A stretch of 64,000 nt of DNA from Persebacter sp965221835 (GCA_965221835.1 OZ244916.1:496001-560000); one strand, 5' to 3'. Numbered from the stretch's first letter, positions 16,336 through 26,646 are shown. Program-made: numbers and translations. Notes: generated by a model from the letters alone, not told the origin.

Positions 16336-17661
16336 ATGGCGGGAAAATTGTTTGGGACGGATGGGGTGCGGGGGCGCGTGGGCGAATCGCCGATGACGCC
16401 CGATATTCTCGTGCGCCTCGGATTTTCCGCCGGACGCGCGCTTTGCACGGCGCACGATTCGCCGCAAGTGCTTATCGGCAAAGATACGCGGCTTTCCGGT
16501 TATATGGTGGAATCCGCGTTGGAAGCCGGTTTCGCCGCCGCCGGTGTGGATGTTTTGTTGTCCGGTCCGTTGCCGACTGCGGCGGTTTCGTATTTGACGC
16601 AAACGCTGCGGTTGTCTGCCGGAGTTGTTATCAGTGCGTCTCACAATCCGCACAACGACAACGGCGTGAAGTTTTTCGGTGCGGACGGACAAAAATTGTC
16701 GGACGAAATGCAAGCGCAAATAGAACGCGGAATGGATGCGCCGACTGTATTTACCGGCAATCCCGGGCGGGCGCGGCGTTTGGATGCCGCCGCCGACCGC
16801 TATATTGAGTTTTGCAAACGCGCTTTTCCGCCGCGCCGTACTTTGCGCGGATTGCGCATTCTCGCCGATTGCGCGAACGGTGCGGCGTATCATGTTGCGC
16901 CGCCGGTGTTGCACGAACTCGGCGCGGAAGTTGTGCCTTTTGCCGTATCGCCGGACGGAATGAATATTAATGTGGACTGCGGCGTGATGCATCCTGCGCC
17001 TGCTGCAAACGCCGTTTTGCAAAACGCGGCGGATGTCGCCGTGATTTTGGACGGCGATGGCGACCGCGTTTTTATGGCGGACGAAAAAGGCGAAGTATAT
17101 GACGGCGATGCGTTGCTGTTTGTTATCGCAACCGATTTGCACCGGCGCGGCGAAACGCCGAAGGGCGTTGTCGGGACTTCAATGTCAAACGCCGCTTTGG
17201 AATCGGCGGTGCGCGAAATGGGGGCGGATTTTTTTCGCGCCGAAGTTGGCGACCGGAATGTGTTGGGCGCGCTGGAAAAACGCGGCTGGCAAATCGGCGG
17301 CGAACCGTCCGGGCATTTGGTGTTGCGCGATTTGCACAACACCGGCGACGGCGTTATTGCCGCTTTGCAAATTCTCGCGATTATGTGTGAGTGCGGGCGA
17401 CCGCTTTCCGCGTTGCTGGCGGATTATCGTCCGCATCCGCAATATCAAAAAAATGTGCGCGTTAAAGACCGCGAACGCGCGCTCAATTCAGATTCGGCGC
17501 GGAAAAAAATTGCCGAAACAAAATCGCGTCTCGGCGGCGGCAGGATTGTCGTGCGTCCGTCCGGCACCGAAAAAATTATTCGCGTAATGGCGGAAGCCGA
17601 AGACGGCGAAACGGCACGGCGCGCGGCGGAAGAAATCGCCGAAATATTGGCGGCGGCGTAG
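16336..17661 (+). CDS. glmM: Phosphoglucosamine mutase
   Basis: Interconverts glucosamine-6-phosphate and glucosamine-1-phosphate for UDP-GlcNAc synthesis. The catalytic phosphoserine loop VVISASHNPHNDNGVKFFG is near residue 100, the metal loop ILDGDGDRVFMAD near 240, the sugar loop GGEPSGHLVLRD near 320, and the phosphate loop VVRPSGTEKIIRVMAE near the C-terminus. Length is 441 residues. ATG 16336 gives the family start MAGKLFGTDGVRG. In many gammaproteobacteria glmM follows folP, but here folP is about 29 kb away at 45271. Confidence 0.96.
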   Translation: MAGKLFGTDGVRGRVGESPMTPDILVRLGFSAGRALCTAHDSPQVLIGKDTRLSGYMVESALEAGFAAAGVDVLLSGPLPTAAVSYLTQTLRLSAGVVISASHNPHNDNGVKFFGADGQKLSDEMQAQIERGMDAPTVFTGNPGRARRLDAAADRYIEFCKRAFPPRRTLRGLRILADCANGAAYHVAPPVLHELGAEVVPFAVSPDGMNINVDCGVMHPAPAANAVLQNAADVAVILDGDGDRVFMADEKGEVYDGDALLFVIATDLHRRGETPKGVVGTSMSNAALESAVREMGADFFRAEVGDRNVLGALEKRGWQIGGEPSGHLVLRDLHNTGDGVIAALQILAIMCECGRPLSALLADYRPHPQYQKNVRVKDRERALNSDSARKKIAETKSRLGGGRIVVRPSGTEKIIRVMAEAEDGETARRAAEEIAEILAAA

Positions 17662-17742
17662 TTTTGTTTTTTCGCGAAAATGTGCGATAATAGCGCAACG
17701 ACCGAATTCGGATTGAGGTCGGATTTACGAAAAGGAAATGCA

Positions 17743-17940
17743 ATGAAAAAGACAATACTGATAGCGGCGCTGATTTTTTCCGCCGCGGCGCACGCCGACG
17801 AAAACGAAGAAAAGTGCAAAACCGAAATTCCGCGTTCGCCCAACGCGTTCGTTGAAATTTTGACGATTCCGTTCAAGGCGGTGGCGGCATTTTCGCATTT
17901 GCCGCGTTGCATCGTAGACACTTTTCCGGTCAACGAATAA
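17743..17940 (+). CDS. Small secreted hypothetical protein
   Basis: A 65-residue protein with a signal peptide (MKKTILIAALIFSAAAHA) and a mature part of about 47 residues with two cysteines, suited to a single disulfide. AAAGGAAATGCA gives a good ribosome-binding site before ATG 17743, better than an upstream in-frame start. GATAAT near 17688 could serve as -10. Not recognised as a family; its position between glmM and pabBC gives no functional hint. Confidence 0.6.
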   Translation: MKKTILIAALIFSAAAHADENEEKCKTEIPRSPNAFVEILTIPFKAVAAFSHLPRCIVDTFPVNE

Positions 17941-17988
17941 CGCCGCTTTCCGGCGTTTAATGCCGTTGCCGCGGGCTTTGTCCGCCTG

Positions 17989-19698
17989 ATGTCGGCGCCC
18001 CCCCGCATCTATTTCAACTCTCCGAACGGGGAGTGGTTGCAATTTCCGCCGCCGCGCCGTTTGCTTGTCGCGAATCGCGCGGACGAAGTCGCCGATGTTC
18101 TCGCCGCCGTTGCCGCCGCCGCAAATAGCGGGCATTATGCGGCGGGTTTTGTTTGTTATGAAGCGGCGCCCGCTTTTGATTCCGCTTTCCAAACCAAAAC
18201 GCCGCCGCCGTCTTGTCCGCTGGCGTGGTTTGCAGTTTCCGATTCGCCGCCGCACACGGCGGTTTTGCCTTCGCGGGAGTCGCATTTTTGCGGCCCTTGG
18301 CGCGCCGCAATTCGCATGGCGGAATATCGCGCGGCGGTTGACGAAATAAAACGCCGCATTACCGCGGGGGATGTGTATCAGGTGAATTTTACCTATCCGC
18401 GGCGGGCGCATTTTGCGGGTTGTCCGCTGTCGTTGTTTTATGAAATGAGTGCGCGGCAGCCGTCGCCGTGGCGTTTTTTCGCCGAAACCGAAGAATGGGC
18501 GGTTTGTTCGGCGTCGCCGGAATGTTTCTTTGAAAGATGCGGCGACACATTGTTGGCGCGACCGATGAAAGGCACGCGTCCGGCGGGGCGGGGCGCGGCG
18601 GCGCGACTTGTCGCCAGCGAAAAAGATCGCGCGGAAAATTTAATGATTGTGGATATGATGCGAAACGATATGTCGCGCCTGCCGGATGCGCGGCGGGTCC
18701 GATGCGAATCGCTTTTGGATGTGCGCGAATATCCGACTGTTACGCAAATGACTTCCACCGTGGCGTGCGATAGCGCGGCGGGAATTGACGACATTTTCGC
18801 GGCTTTGTTTCCGTGCGCTTCCATCACCGGCGCGCCGAAAGTTGCCGCTACGGCGATGATTGCCGCTTTGGAGCGTTTTCCGCGCGGCGTTTATTGCGGC
18901 GCATGCGGCTGGGCGGGCGGCGGCGAAGCGCGTTTTAATGTCGCGATTCGCACGGCGTTTGTCGACAAACGGACGGGCGTTGCCGAATACGGCAGCGGCG
19001 GCGGCATTGTCGCCGATTCGTCCGCCGCCGCCGAATGGCGCGAATGTCGCGTCAAAACGGCGATTCTCGCACCGCTATCGCCGCCGCATCTGATTGAAAC
19101 GATGCGCGCGGAAAATGGCGAAGTGCCGCTTCTGGCGCGACATCTGGCGCGAATGGCAAACAGCGCAAAACGATTCGGCATTCGTTTCGGCAAAAAAAAC
19201 GCCGCCGCAATTGTCCGCCGCGAAATTGAATTGCAAAAAGGGGCGGCGGTGTTGCGCCTGCTTTTGCGGGCGGACGGAAAGATTTTTTTGCAACAACAAT
19301 CGCCGCCGCCGCCGAAAAAAACGCGCGCCGTTTTGTCGCCGCATTCCGCCGATTCGCGTAGCGAATTGTTGCGACACAAAACTACGCGGCGCGGGATATA
19401 CGAAAATGCGTTGCGGCGCGCGCAAGAAAGCGGATTTGACGATGCGATTTTGCAAAACGAACGCGGCGAAATTACCGAAACCTGCATTGCAAATATCGCC
19501 GCGAAAATTGACGGCGAATGGCGCACCCCGCCGCTTTTGTGCGGACTTTTGCCCGGCGTGATGCGCGCCGAAATGTTGGCGGGCGGCGAATTAACCGAGG
19601 CGCTGATTTTTCCCGCCGATTTGCGCCGCGCCGAAAAAATATGCCGCCTGAACGCCGTCCGCGGAATGGAAGAAATCAGCGTGAATTTTCCCGCATAG
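17989..19698 (+). CDS. pabBC: Fused aminodeoxychorismate synthase component I / aminodeoxychorismate lyase
   Basis: Makes p-aminobenzoate for folate. The first 370 residues are PabB-like: LARPMKGTRPAGRG, the chorismate-binding VDMMRNDMSRL, the SITGAPK loop (FPCASITGAPKVAATAMI) and EYGSGGGIVADSSAAAEW. The last 195 residues are a PLP lyase of the PabC/branched-chain aminotransferase fold, with HLARMANSAKRFG, ESGFDDAILQNERGEITETC and the NAVRG end. The fusion is known from several proteobacteria. The final codons EISVNFPA and the stop lie inside the first unit of the 93-bp tandem repeat that follows, so the gene end has been copied six times downstream. Confidence 0.9.
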   Translation: MSAPPRIYFNSPNGEWLQFPPPRRLLVANRADEVADVLAAVAAAANSGHYAAGFVCYEAAPAFDSAFQTKTPPPSCPLAWFAVSDSPPHTAVLPSRESHFCGPWRAAIRMAEYRAAVDEIKRRITAGDVYQVNFTYPRRAHFAGCPLSLFYEMSARQPSPWRFFAETEEWAVCSASPECFFERCGDTLLARPMKGTRPAGRGAAARLVASEKDRAENLMIVDMMRNDMSRLPDARRVRCESLLDVREYPTVTQMTSTVACDSAAGIDDIFAALFPCASITGAPKVAATAMIAALERFPRGVYCGACGWAGGGEARFNVAIRTAFVDKRTGVAEYGSGGGIVADSSAAAEWRECRVKTAILAPLSPPHLIETMRAENGEVPLLARHLARMANSAKRFGIRFGKKNAAAIVRREIELQKGAAVLRLLLRADGKIFLQQQSPPPPKKTRAVLSPHSADSRSELLRHKTTRRGIYENALRRAQESGFDDAILQNERGEITETCIANIAAKIDGEWRTPPLLCGLLPGVMRAEMLAGGELTEALIFPADLRRAEKICRLNAVRGMEEISVNFPA

Positions 19699-20321
19699 TT
19701 TTGTTCCGATAAAACGCGATTCCTGCCCGGAATTTCCCGGAATTTTTCCCGTACTTAATTAGAAGAAATCGCGTGAATTTTCCCGCATAGTTTTATTCCG
19801 ATAAAACGCGATTCCTGCCCGGAATTTCCCGGAATTTTTCCCGTACTTAATTAGAAGAAATCGCGTAGATTTTTCCGCATAGTTTAATTCCGATAAAACG
19901 CGATTCCTTCCCGGAATTTTTCCCGAATTTTTCCTGTACTTAATTAGAAGAAATCGCGTGAATTTTCCCGCATAGTTTTGTTCCGACAAAACGCGATTCC
20001 TGCCCGGAATTTTTCCCCGAATTTTTCCCGTACTTAATTAGAAGAAATCGCGTGAATTTTCCCACATAGTTTTATTCCGGTAAAATGCGATTCCTGCCCG
20101 GAATTTTCCCCCGAATTTTTCCCGTACTTAAATGGAAGAAATCGCGTGAATTTTCCCGCATAGTTTTATTCCGATAAAACGCGATTCCTGCCCCGAATTT
20201 TCCCCCGAATTTTCCCGTACTTAAATGGAAGAAATCGCGTGAATTTTCCCGCATAGTTTCGTTCCGACAAAACGCGATTCCTTCTCGGAATTTCCCCGGA
20301 ATTTTTCCTGTACTTAATTAG
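19669..20321 (+). repeat. Seven tandem repeats of about 93 bp beginning in the 3' end of pabBC
   Basis: Units start with GAAGAAATC at 19669, 19762, 19854, 19947, 20041, 20135 and 20228, a period of 92-94 bases, and end with TACTTAATTAG or a variant. Units differ by a few substitutions and one- or two-base indels in runs of C, G and T. Unit 1 carries the last pabBC codons and its TAG stop. Minus-strand frames through the units are not gene-like. The rest of the gap (20322-20554) holds only the choX promoter region; no gene is seen there. Confidence 0.93.
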
Positions 20322-20510
20322 ATAGAGAATCGGGCGCCGGTTTTTGCCGGAATGCGGGCGGGGAAAGTTTGATAAAACGGAATCGGCGGCGGCGGGCGGA
20401 TTTTTGCGGCGGGATATTCCATTTTTTCATAAAAAAGGCGAAAATATGCCAAATTAGCAACTATTTTTTCGCGCCGCCCGAAAAAAATGCTTGCGGGCGG
20501 CGAAGTGTGT

Positions 20511-20554
20511 TATACTTTCCGAAGGTTTTACATTCCAAAAAAGGAGAAATAAAA
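20511..20554 (+). promoter_or_regulatory. choX promoter and ribosome-binding site
   Basis: TATACT at 20511-20516 in the context GTGTGTTATACTTTCC matches the promoters at 10842 and 59782. AAAGGAG precedes ATG 20555. Confidence 0.55.
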
Positions 20555-21484
20555 ATGAAACACACCGCCAAACTTTTACTTGTCGCCGCCGCAATTGCAG
20601 CGTCGCCCGTTCGCGCCGCCGATTGTGGCACGGTGCGATTTTCCGATGTCGGCTGGACGGACATTACCGCCACCACCGCCGCTACTTCGGTCGTGCTGGA
20701 AGGTCTCGGTTACGACGCCGATGTCAAAGTGCTTTCCGTGCCGGTAACTTATACCTCGCTCGCGAACGGCGATATTGATATTTTTCTCGGCAACTGGATG
20801 CCCACAATGGAAGCCGACATTGCGCCGTATCGCGAAGCCGGCACCGTGGACACCGTCCGCGAAAATCTGGAAGGCGCGAAATATACCCTCGCCGTTCCCA
20901 AAGCGACGGCGGACAAAGGATTGAAAGATTTCGCCGATATTGCCAAATTTCGCGATTCGCTGGACGGCAAAATCTACGGCATTGAACCCGGCAACGACGG
21001 CAACCGCCTCATCCAAAGCATGATTGACGGCGACGCTTTCGGATTGAAAGGATTTGAAGTCGTGGAATCGTCCGAGCAGGGAATGCTGGCGCAAGTCGGT
21101 CGCAATGTCAAGCGCGATCAAGACATCGTCTTTCTCGGCTGGGAACCGCATCCGATGAACGCCAATTTTGAAATGGTATATCTGACCGGCGGCGATGATT
21201 ATTTTGGTCCGAATCTCGGCGGCGCAACGGTTTTTACCAACACGCGCGCGGGTTATGTTTCGGAATGCCCGAATGTCGGCGCGCTTCTCAACAATCTAAA
21301 ATTCACCCTTGAAATGGAAAATGAAATTATGGGGGCGATTCTTAACGACGGACAAGAACCGCAAGACGCTGCACGCGCATGGCTGAAAGCGAATTCGTCC
21401 GTGTTGGATAACTGGCTTTCCGGCGTCAAAACCAAAGACGGCGGAAACGGACTTTCGGCGGTAAAACAATCGTTGGGCGTCTAA
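20555..21484 (+). CDS. choX: Choline/betaine ABC transporter, periplasmic binding protein
   Basis: High-affinity choline binder of the ChoX/ProX class. A signal peptide (cleavage after SPVRA) is followed by the type II binding fold: VGWTDITATTAATSVVLEGL, the ligand-pocket region FLGNWMPTMEADI, GIEPGNDGNRLIQSMI and VFLGWEPHPMN, where aromatic residues form the cage for quaternary ammonium. Length is 309 residues. It is the first gene of choX-choW-choV-betA; genetic linkage to betA favours choline rather than betaine as substrate. Confidence 0.88.
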   Translation: MKHTAKLLLVAAAIAASPVRAADCGTVRFSDVGWTDITATTAATSVVLEGLGYDADVKVLSVPVTYTSLANGDIDIFLGNWMPTMEADIAPYREAGTVDTVRENLEGAKYTLAVPKATADKGLKDFADIAKFRDSLDGKIYGIEPGNDGNRLIQSMIDGDAFGLKGFEVVESSEQGMLAQVGRNVKRDQDIVFLGWEPHPMNANFEMVYLTGGDDYFGPNLGGATVFTNTRAGYVSECPNVGALLNNLKFTLEMENEIMGAILNDGQEPQDAARAWLKANSSVLDNWLSGVKTKDGGNGLSAVKQSLGV

Positions 21485-21527
21485 TCGTCCGCGCCGCAGT
21501 CAATTGCCGCTCTGAAAACCGCCCGCA

Positions 21528-22391
21528 ATGGATTGGTTGACGGAGCGGCTGACCGCCTATAAACTGCCTGTCGGAAAAGCGGCGGAACAGTGGATAGATT
21601 TTCTCACCGAACATGCGGAAGGTTTTTTTGACGGCGTCGCCGCGGCATTGGGCGGCGTTATTGATGTTCTGTTGTGGCTTTTGCAGACGCCGCCGCCGCT
21701 TTTGTTGGTGCTGATTTTTACCGCCTTGGCGCATGCTATTCACCGCAAAAAAGCGTTGACGGCGTTTGTCGGGGGCGGATTATTGCTGATTATCAATCAG
21801 GGATATTGGGAACAGACGACCGGCACATTGGCGTTGGTGCTGGCATCCGCGTTTTTTTGTATGGCGTTCGGCGTGCCAGTCGGCATTGCCGCCGCCCATC
21901 GTCCGTGGCTATATTCGGTGATGCGTCCGGTGTTGGATTTGATGCAGACGATTCCGACTTTCGTTTATCTCATCCCCGCGCTTGTTTTGTTTGGTCTCGG
22001 CGAAGTGCCGGGGCTGATTGCGACCGTCATTTTTGCGATTGCCGCACCGATTCGTCTCACGCATTTGGGCGTTTCGTCCACGCCGAAAACATTGCTGGAA
22101 GCGGGCGAAGCGTTTGGATGTTCGCGGCTGCAGTTGTTATTTAAGGTGGAGTTGCCGTTCGCGTTGCCGCAAATTATGGCGGGTTTTACGCAAACGATTA
22201 TGCTGTCTTTGTCTATGGTGGTTATCGCTGCGATGGTCGGTGCGCCGGGATTGGGCGTGCCGATTTTGCGCGCGATTAATCAGGTAAACATCGCGAAAGG
22301 ATTTGAAGCCGGTTTCGCCATCGTCATCATCGCCATAATTTTAGACCGCGTCTTCCGCCTGAAAGACGCCGATTCGGGAGTGGGGCGGTGA
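21528..22391 (+). CDS. choW: Choline ABC transporter permease
   Basis: Inner-membrane permease of the ProW/ChoW type. The 287-residue protein has about seven hydrophobic segments and the BPD-transporter EAA loop, here LLEAGEAFGCSRLQLLFKVE followed by LPFALPQIMAG, which docks on the ATPase. The amphipathic N-terminal 40 residues are typical of ChoW. It starts 43 bases after choX. Confidence 0.9.
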   Translation: MDWLTERLTAYKLPVGKAAEQWIDFLTEHAEGFFDGVAAALGGVIDVLLWLLQTPPPLLLVLIFTALAHAIHRKKALTAFVGGGLLLIINQGYWEQTTGTLALVLASAFFCMAFGVPVGIAAAHRPWLYSVMRPVLDLMQTIPTFVYLIPALVLFGLGEVPGLIATVIFAIAAPIRLTHLGVSSTPKTLLEAGEAFGCSRLQLLFKVELPFALPQIMAGFTQTIMLSLSMVVIAAMVGAPGLGVPILRAINQVNIAKGFEAGFAIVIIAIILDRVFRLKDADSGVGR

Positions 22392-22548
22392 ACATTTCCG
22401 AAATTTTCCCTGCCAAAATTGAAGAGTATGTTTTGCGAAAATACGCGCATTTCGTTCCTTTGGATTCTTGGGGCGGACGCGATTTTTTTGCGAAACCGAA
22501 TTCGCTTTTGTTGTGTGCGGCGAATTCGTGCGGCGTAAGTGTTCGCGA

Positions 22549-22560
22549 TATAATGGGAAA
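22549..22560 (+). promoter_or_regulatory. -10 box six bases before choV
   Basis: TATAAT at 22549-22554 followed by six bases and ATG 22561 suggests an internal, leaderless promoter for choV-betA inside the operon. The 170-base choW-choV gap shows no gene. Confidence 0.45.
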
Positions 22561-23595
22561 ATGACGGGCGCGATTGAGTTGGAAAAAGTTTGCGTTGTGT
22601 TCGGCGATGCGCCGGTGCGGGCGTTGCCGCCGATGGATGCGGGAGAAAGTCGCGAAAAAATCCAAAGCGAAACCGGGCAAATTCTCGGCGTGCATGATTG
22701 TTCGCTGTCCGTCAACGAAGGCGAAATTGTCGTTTTGATGGGATTGTCCGGTTCCGGCAAATCTACTTTGTTGCGCGCGATAAACGGTCTCAACAAAGTC
22801 GTGCGCGGTGCCGCGCGGGTGAGCGATGGCGACAAACTCGTGGATATTACGCACGCCGATGCGGCGACTTTGCGCTTTTTTCGCACACGGCGAATCGCGA
22901 TGGTGTTTCAACAATTCGGACTTTTGCCGTGGCGCACGGTCGCCGACAATGTCGCTTTCGGTTTGGAAGTAGCGGGCGTTGTTGATGTCGCGCAACGCGA
23001 AAAAACCGTGGAACAATATTTGGAAATGGTGAATTTGCATGGATGGGGCGGATGCAAAGTTCACGAACTTTCCGGCGGGATGCAGCAACGGGTCGGACTT
23101 GCGCGGGCGTTTGCGACCGAATCGCCGATTTTGCTGATGGACGAACCGTTTTCGGCGTTGGACCCGCTGATTCGCGTACGCTTGCAAGATGATTTATTGG
23201 ATTTGCAAAAACGTTTGCGGCGGACGATTGTGTTTGTCAGTCACGATTTGGATGAGGCGTTAAAAATCGGCAATCGCATCGTCATTATGGAAGGCGGGCG
23301 AATCGTGCAGACCGGCGAACCGGAAGATATTGTTTTGAATCCTGCAACCGATTATGTCGCCGATTTTGTCGCGCACATGAATCCGTTAAAAACTTTGCGC
23401 GCCGCTTCGGTGATGCGCGACTCGCCGCCGCCGCCGGACGAAAACTGCGCGCGCGCGGAGGCGGATGCGCCGTTGCTGGAAGTATTGCGCACAAAACGCG
23501 ACAACGACGGACCGGTGTATGTGCGGCAAAACGGCGAGTGGGCGGGCGTGATAGATGAGCGCGACATTTACGACGCGCTGTTGCGGCGGCAATGA
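22561..23595 (+). CDS. choV: Choline ABC transporter ATP-binding protein
   Basis: ATPase driving choline uptake. Walker A is [15 protein letters not shown], the Q-loop is [14 protein letters not shown], the signature is [17 protein letters not shown] and Walker B is [16 protein letters not shown], followed by the switch SHDLDEAL. A 50-residue N-terminal extension before the core and a C-terminal CBS-like tail ([20 protein letters not shown]) are typical of the ProV/ChoV group. Length is 344 residues. The stop overlaps the betA start by four bases. Confidence 0.93.
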   Translation: MTGAIELEKVCVVFGDAPVRALPPMDAGESREKIQSETGQILGVHDCSLSVNEGEIVVLMGLSGSGKSTLLRAINGLNKVVRGAARVSDGDKLVDITHADAATLRFFRTRRIAMVFQQFGLLPWRTVADNVAFGLEVAGVVDVAQREKTVEQYLEMVNLHGWGGCKVHELSGGMQQRVGLARAFATESPILLMDEPFSALDPLIRVRLQDDLLDLQKRLRRTIVFVSHDLDEALKIGNRIVIMEGGRIVQTGEPEDIVLNPATDYVADFVAHMNPLKTLRAASVMRDSPPPPDENCARAEADAPLLEVLRTKRDNDGPVYVRQNGEWAGVIDERDIYDALLRRQ

Positions 23596-25229
23596 CGGGC
23601 GCGGATTATGTGATTGTCGGCGCGGGTTCCGCCGGTTGTGCGTTGGCATATCGTCTCGCGCGCGCGGGTTGCGATGTTTTGATGATTGAAGACGGCGGCG
23701 GCGATGGGACTTTTCTCAACTGGAAAATTCACATGCCCGCGGCGTTGTCGTATCCGATGAACATGCGCGGAATTTACGATTGGGGTTATCGGACGGAGGC
23801 GGAATCGCAAATGAACGGGCGCGAAATGGCGTGTCCGCGCGGCAAATTGCACGGCGGTTCTTCGTCCATTAACGGAATGGTGTATGTGCGCGGACATTCG
23901 GGCGATTTCAATTTTTGGGAAGAAAGCGGCGCGCGCGGCTGGTCGTATCGCGATGTGCTGCCGTATTTTATGCGAATGGAAACTTCGCACGGCGGACAAA
24001 AAGGATGGCGCGGCGATTCCGGACCTTTGCATGTATCGCGCGCCGCACCGCGCGGTCCGCTTCCCGATGCGTTTATTGCCGCCGGACGCGAAGCGGGATT
24101 CGGTTTTACCGAAGATTACAACGGCGAAATGCAAGAAGGATTTTGCCGTTTTGAGCAGACGATTTATAAGGGATTGCGCTGGTCGACGGCGCGCGCGTAT
24201 TTGCGTCCGACAATGCGTTTTCCGAATTTTCGTTTAATTCGCGGGTTTGCGCGCCGCGTGATTTTTGATGAAAAAAACAAAACACGCGCCGCGGGCGTTG
24301 AAGTTTTGCGCGGCGGCAAAGTGGAAAAAATTACCGCAACGCGCGAAGTGATTTTATGCGCGTCTTCCATCAATTCGCCGAAACTTTTAATGCTGTCCGG
24401 AATCGGCGACGAATCGGATTTGCGCGCGTTGTCGTTGCCGGTTGTCGCGCATCGTCCGGGTGTGGGCGCGAATTTGCAGGATCATTTGGAGGCGTATGTA
24501 CAACAAAGTTGCAAAAAACCGGTGACGCTGAACGGCAAACTCGGACTTTTTTCCAAAGGATTTATCGGCGCGCGTTGGCTTTTGTTGCGCACCGGAGATG
24601 GCGCGACGAATCATTTCGAATCGGGCGCGTTTGTTTCTTCACCGGCGGCGGCGTATCCGGATATGCAGTTTCATTTTTTGCCTGCCGCGATTCGTTACGA
24701 CGGGCGGGCGGCGGCGGGCGGACACGGTTTTCAGGCGCATGTCGGCCCGATGCGTTCTGCAGCGCGCGGTTTTGTCAAACTGCAAGACGCCGATCCGTCT
24801 TCGCCGCCGCGCATTCGTTTTAACTATATGTCGGGCGAAAATGATTGGCGCGATTTTCGTCATTGCATCCGCACGGTGCGCGAAGTGTTCGCACAAAACG
24901 CGATGAAAGAATTTACCGGCGCACCGCTTGCCCCGGCAGGCGGTTCCGATTCCGAGTTGGACGATTACATTCGCGCGCACGCCGAATCCGCCTATCATCC
25001 GTGCGGCACTTGCCGAATGGGCGCGGCGAACGATTTGCGGGCGGTGGTGGATCCGGATTGCCGTGTTATTGGTGCGCAAAGTTTGCGCGTTGTGGATTCG
25101 TCCATTTTTCCGCGCATTACTTACGGCAATTTAAACGCGCCTTCCATTATGGTCGGCGAAAAGGCGGCGGATCATATTCTCGGCAAACGACTGCCGCCGG
25201 ACGAACGAATTCCTGCGAACGGCGAATAA
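23592..25229 (+). CDS. betA: Choline dehydrogenase
   Basis: FAD-dependent GMC oxidoreductase converting choline to betaine aldehyde (and possibly further). The FAD dinucleotide fold [19 protein letters not shown] is at residues 6-24; the GMC signatures [21 protein letters not shown] and (about residue 265) [16 protein letters not shown] follow. The active-site histidine region [12 protein letters not shown] is near 470. Length is 545 residues. It is translationally coupled to choV, so uptake and oxidation are co-produced. No betB or betI is in the window. Confidence 0.9.
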   Translation: MTGADYVIVGAGSAGCALAYRLARAGCDVLMIEDGGGDGTFLNWKIHMPAALSYPMNMRGIYDWGYRTEAESQMNGREMACPRGKLHGGSSSINGMVYVRGHSGDFNFWEESGARGWSYRDVLPYFMRMETSHGGQKGWRGDSGPLHVSRAAPRGPLPDAFIAAGREAGFGFTEDYNGEMQEGFCRFEQTIYKGLRWSTARAYLRPTMRFPNFRLIRGFARRVIFDEKNKTRAAGVEVLRGGKVEKITATREVILCASSINSPKLLMLSGIGDESDLRALSLPVVAHRPGVGANLQDHLEAYVQQSCKKPVTLNGKLGLFSKGFIGARWLLLRTGDGATNHFESGAFVSSPAAAYPDMQFHFLPAAIRYDGRAAAGGHGFQAHVGPMRSAARGFVKLQDADPSSPPRIRFNYMSGENDWRDFRHCIRTVREVFAQNAMKEFTGAPLAPAGGSDSELDDYIRAHAESAYHPCGTCRMGAANDLRAVVDPDCRVIGAQSLRVVDSSIFPRITYGNLNAPSIMVGEKAADHILGKRLPPDERIPANGE

Positions 25230-25304
25230 ATTTTTATCGCGGCGTTTTGCGAATTTGCGGATTTGCGGCATAAATTTTATAAAACGGTTTTGCGAAGAAA
25301 TGCG

Positions 25305-26606
25305 ATGACGGACAAATCCAAGTTGGCGGAAATTGACGGCGGACTCTGGAAGCGGCGGTTGTATATCGGCGACAACTTGCCGGTACTTTGCGGGCTGGAA
25401 GACGAAAGCGTGGATTTAATTTATCTTGACCCGCCGTTTAATTCCAAACGAATTTACGAGGGAAATCTTGACGAAGGAATTGGAAAAATGGCGTTCACAG
25501 ATATTTGGCGAATGTCCGATATTTCCGCCGAAGACAGTTGGCGTTTGCAAATGTTTTGCCCCGCCGCTTTCAATCTCATACAAACTTTTTCCGATACGCA
25601 CGGCGAGGCGTGGCAGGCGTATTTAACTTTTATGGCGATTCGTTTGGACGAAATGCGGCGTATTTTGAAACCGACCGGCAGCATTTATTTGCATTGCGAC
25701 CCGAAAATGTCGCATCCGTTAAAAATGGTGATGGATATAGTTTTCGGGCAGGCAAATTTTCGGAACGAAATTGTGTGGCGCATCGGTTGGGTTTCGGGCT
25801 ACAAAACACAAAAGAACGGATTTATCCGAAATCATGATTCTATTTTTTATTATGTAAAAAGCGAAAATTTTATTTTTAACAAAGAATATATTCCGTATCC
25901 GCGAGGATATGTGCGGCGCGATGGAAAGCCGCCGACAGGCAAAGGCGTGCCTATTGAAGATACATGGAATTGCAATAATTCTGATGTATTGGATTCCGTT
26001 ATGATTAAAAGTTTTTCCAAAGAAAAAACCGGATGGGCGACGCAAAAACCTCTCGCGCTTTTGGAACGAATTATTAAAGCATCGTCAAACAAAGGCGATG
26101 TCGTGCTTGATCCGTTTTGCGGTTGCGGCACGACGTGCGTCGCCGCCGAAAAATGGGGGCGGCAATGGATTGGCGTAGACCAACATCCGAAAGTTGAAGA
26201 AGTTATGAAAAATCGCGAATATAGAAAAAAACGCAGTTTGCTGAATTTGTGGAATTCCGTGCAAATTATAGATGCGACCAAATCGGCGAATTTGCCGAAA
26301 CAAAAAAACATTCGCGAAATTGATAAAAATGATGTGCGCGTCAAACGGGCGTATTATGAAAATCAAAACGGAAAATGCAAAACCGGCGATTTATGCAAAT
26401 CGGGCGACGACGGCGATTGCGCGATGGAGTTGATGGCGTTTGACCGCATTAATCCCGCTGCGCGCGGCGGAGATTATACGCCCGAAAATGTGCAATTACT
26501 TTGCAGCGAATGCAATGTCGCAAAAGGGCGAAAAACGTGGACGCAATTCATTCGCGAATTGCGGCGACAAAAAACGCAAAAAATAATTGATAACATTTCG
26601 CATTAA
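25305..26606 (+). CDS. DNA methyltransferase with degenerate C-terminal HNH domain (second copy)
   Basis: Paralogue of the protein at 4408 with the same beta-class order: LIYLDPPFN near residue 40, the TRD region, then VVLDPFCGCGTTCVAAEKWG near 265, here with a canonical FxGxG motif. Shared segments such as GSIYLHCD show common origin, while the target-recognition parts differ, so they probably recognise different sequences. The C-terminal zinc/HNH part keeps its Cys positions (CKTGDLC and LLCSECNVAKGRK), but the catalytic DH is DR (MAFDRINPAARGGDY), suggesting loss of nuclease function. Start ATG 25305 (MTDKSKLAEIDG) is preferred over 25263; 433 residues. Confidence 0.82.
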   Translation: MTDKSKLAEIDGGLWKRRLYIGDNLPVLCGLEDESVDLIYLDPPFNSKRIYEGNLDEGIGKMAFTDIWRMSDISAEDSWRLQMFCPAAFNLIQTFSDTHGEAWQAYLTFMAIRLDEMRRILKPTGSIYLHCDPKMSHPLKMVMDIVFGQANFRNEIVWRIGWVSGYKTQKNGFIRNHDSIFYYVKSENFIFNKEYIPYPRGYVRRDGKPPTGKGVPIEDTWNCNNSDVLDSVMIKSFSKEKTGWATQKPLALLERIIKASSNKGDVVLDPFCGCGTTCVAAEKWGRQWIGVDQHPKVEEVMKNREYRKKRSLLNLWNSVQIIDATKSANLPKQKNIREIDKNDVRVKRAYYENQNGKCKTGDLCKSGDDGDCAMELMAFDRINPAARGGDYTPENVQLLCSECNVAKGRKTWTQFIRELRRQKTQKIIDNISH

Positions 26607-26646
26607 TCTGGCGGGCGTATAACTCATTTTTTCCGAAAATAAATTT

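Noticed and set aside
19669..20321. CRISPR array
   Set aside because: The repeat is 93 bp and contiguous with no unique spacers, and no cas gene is nearby.
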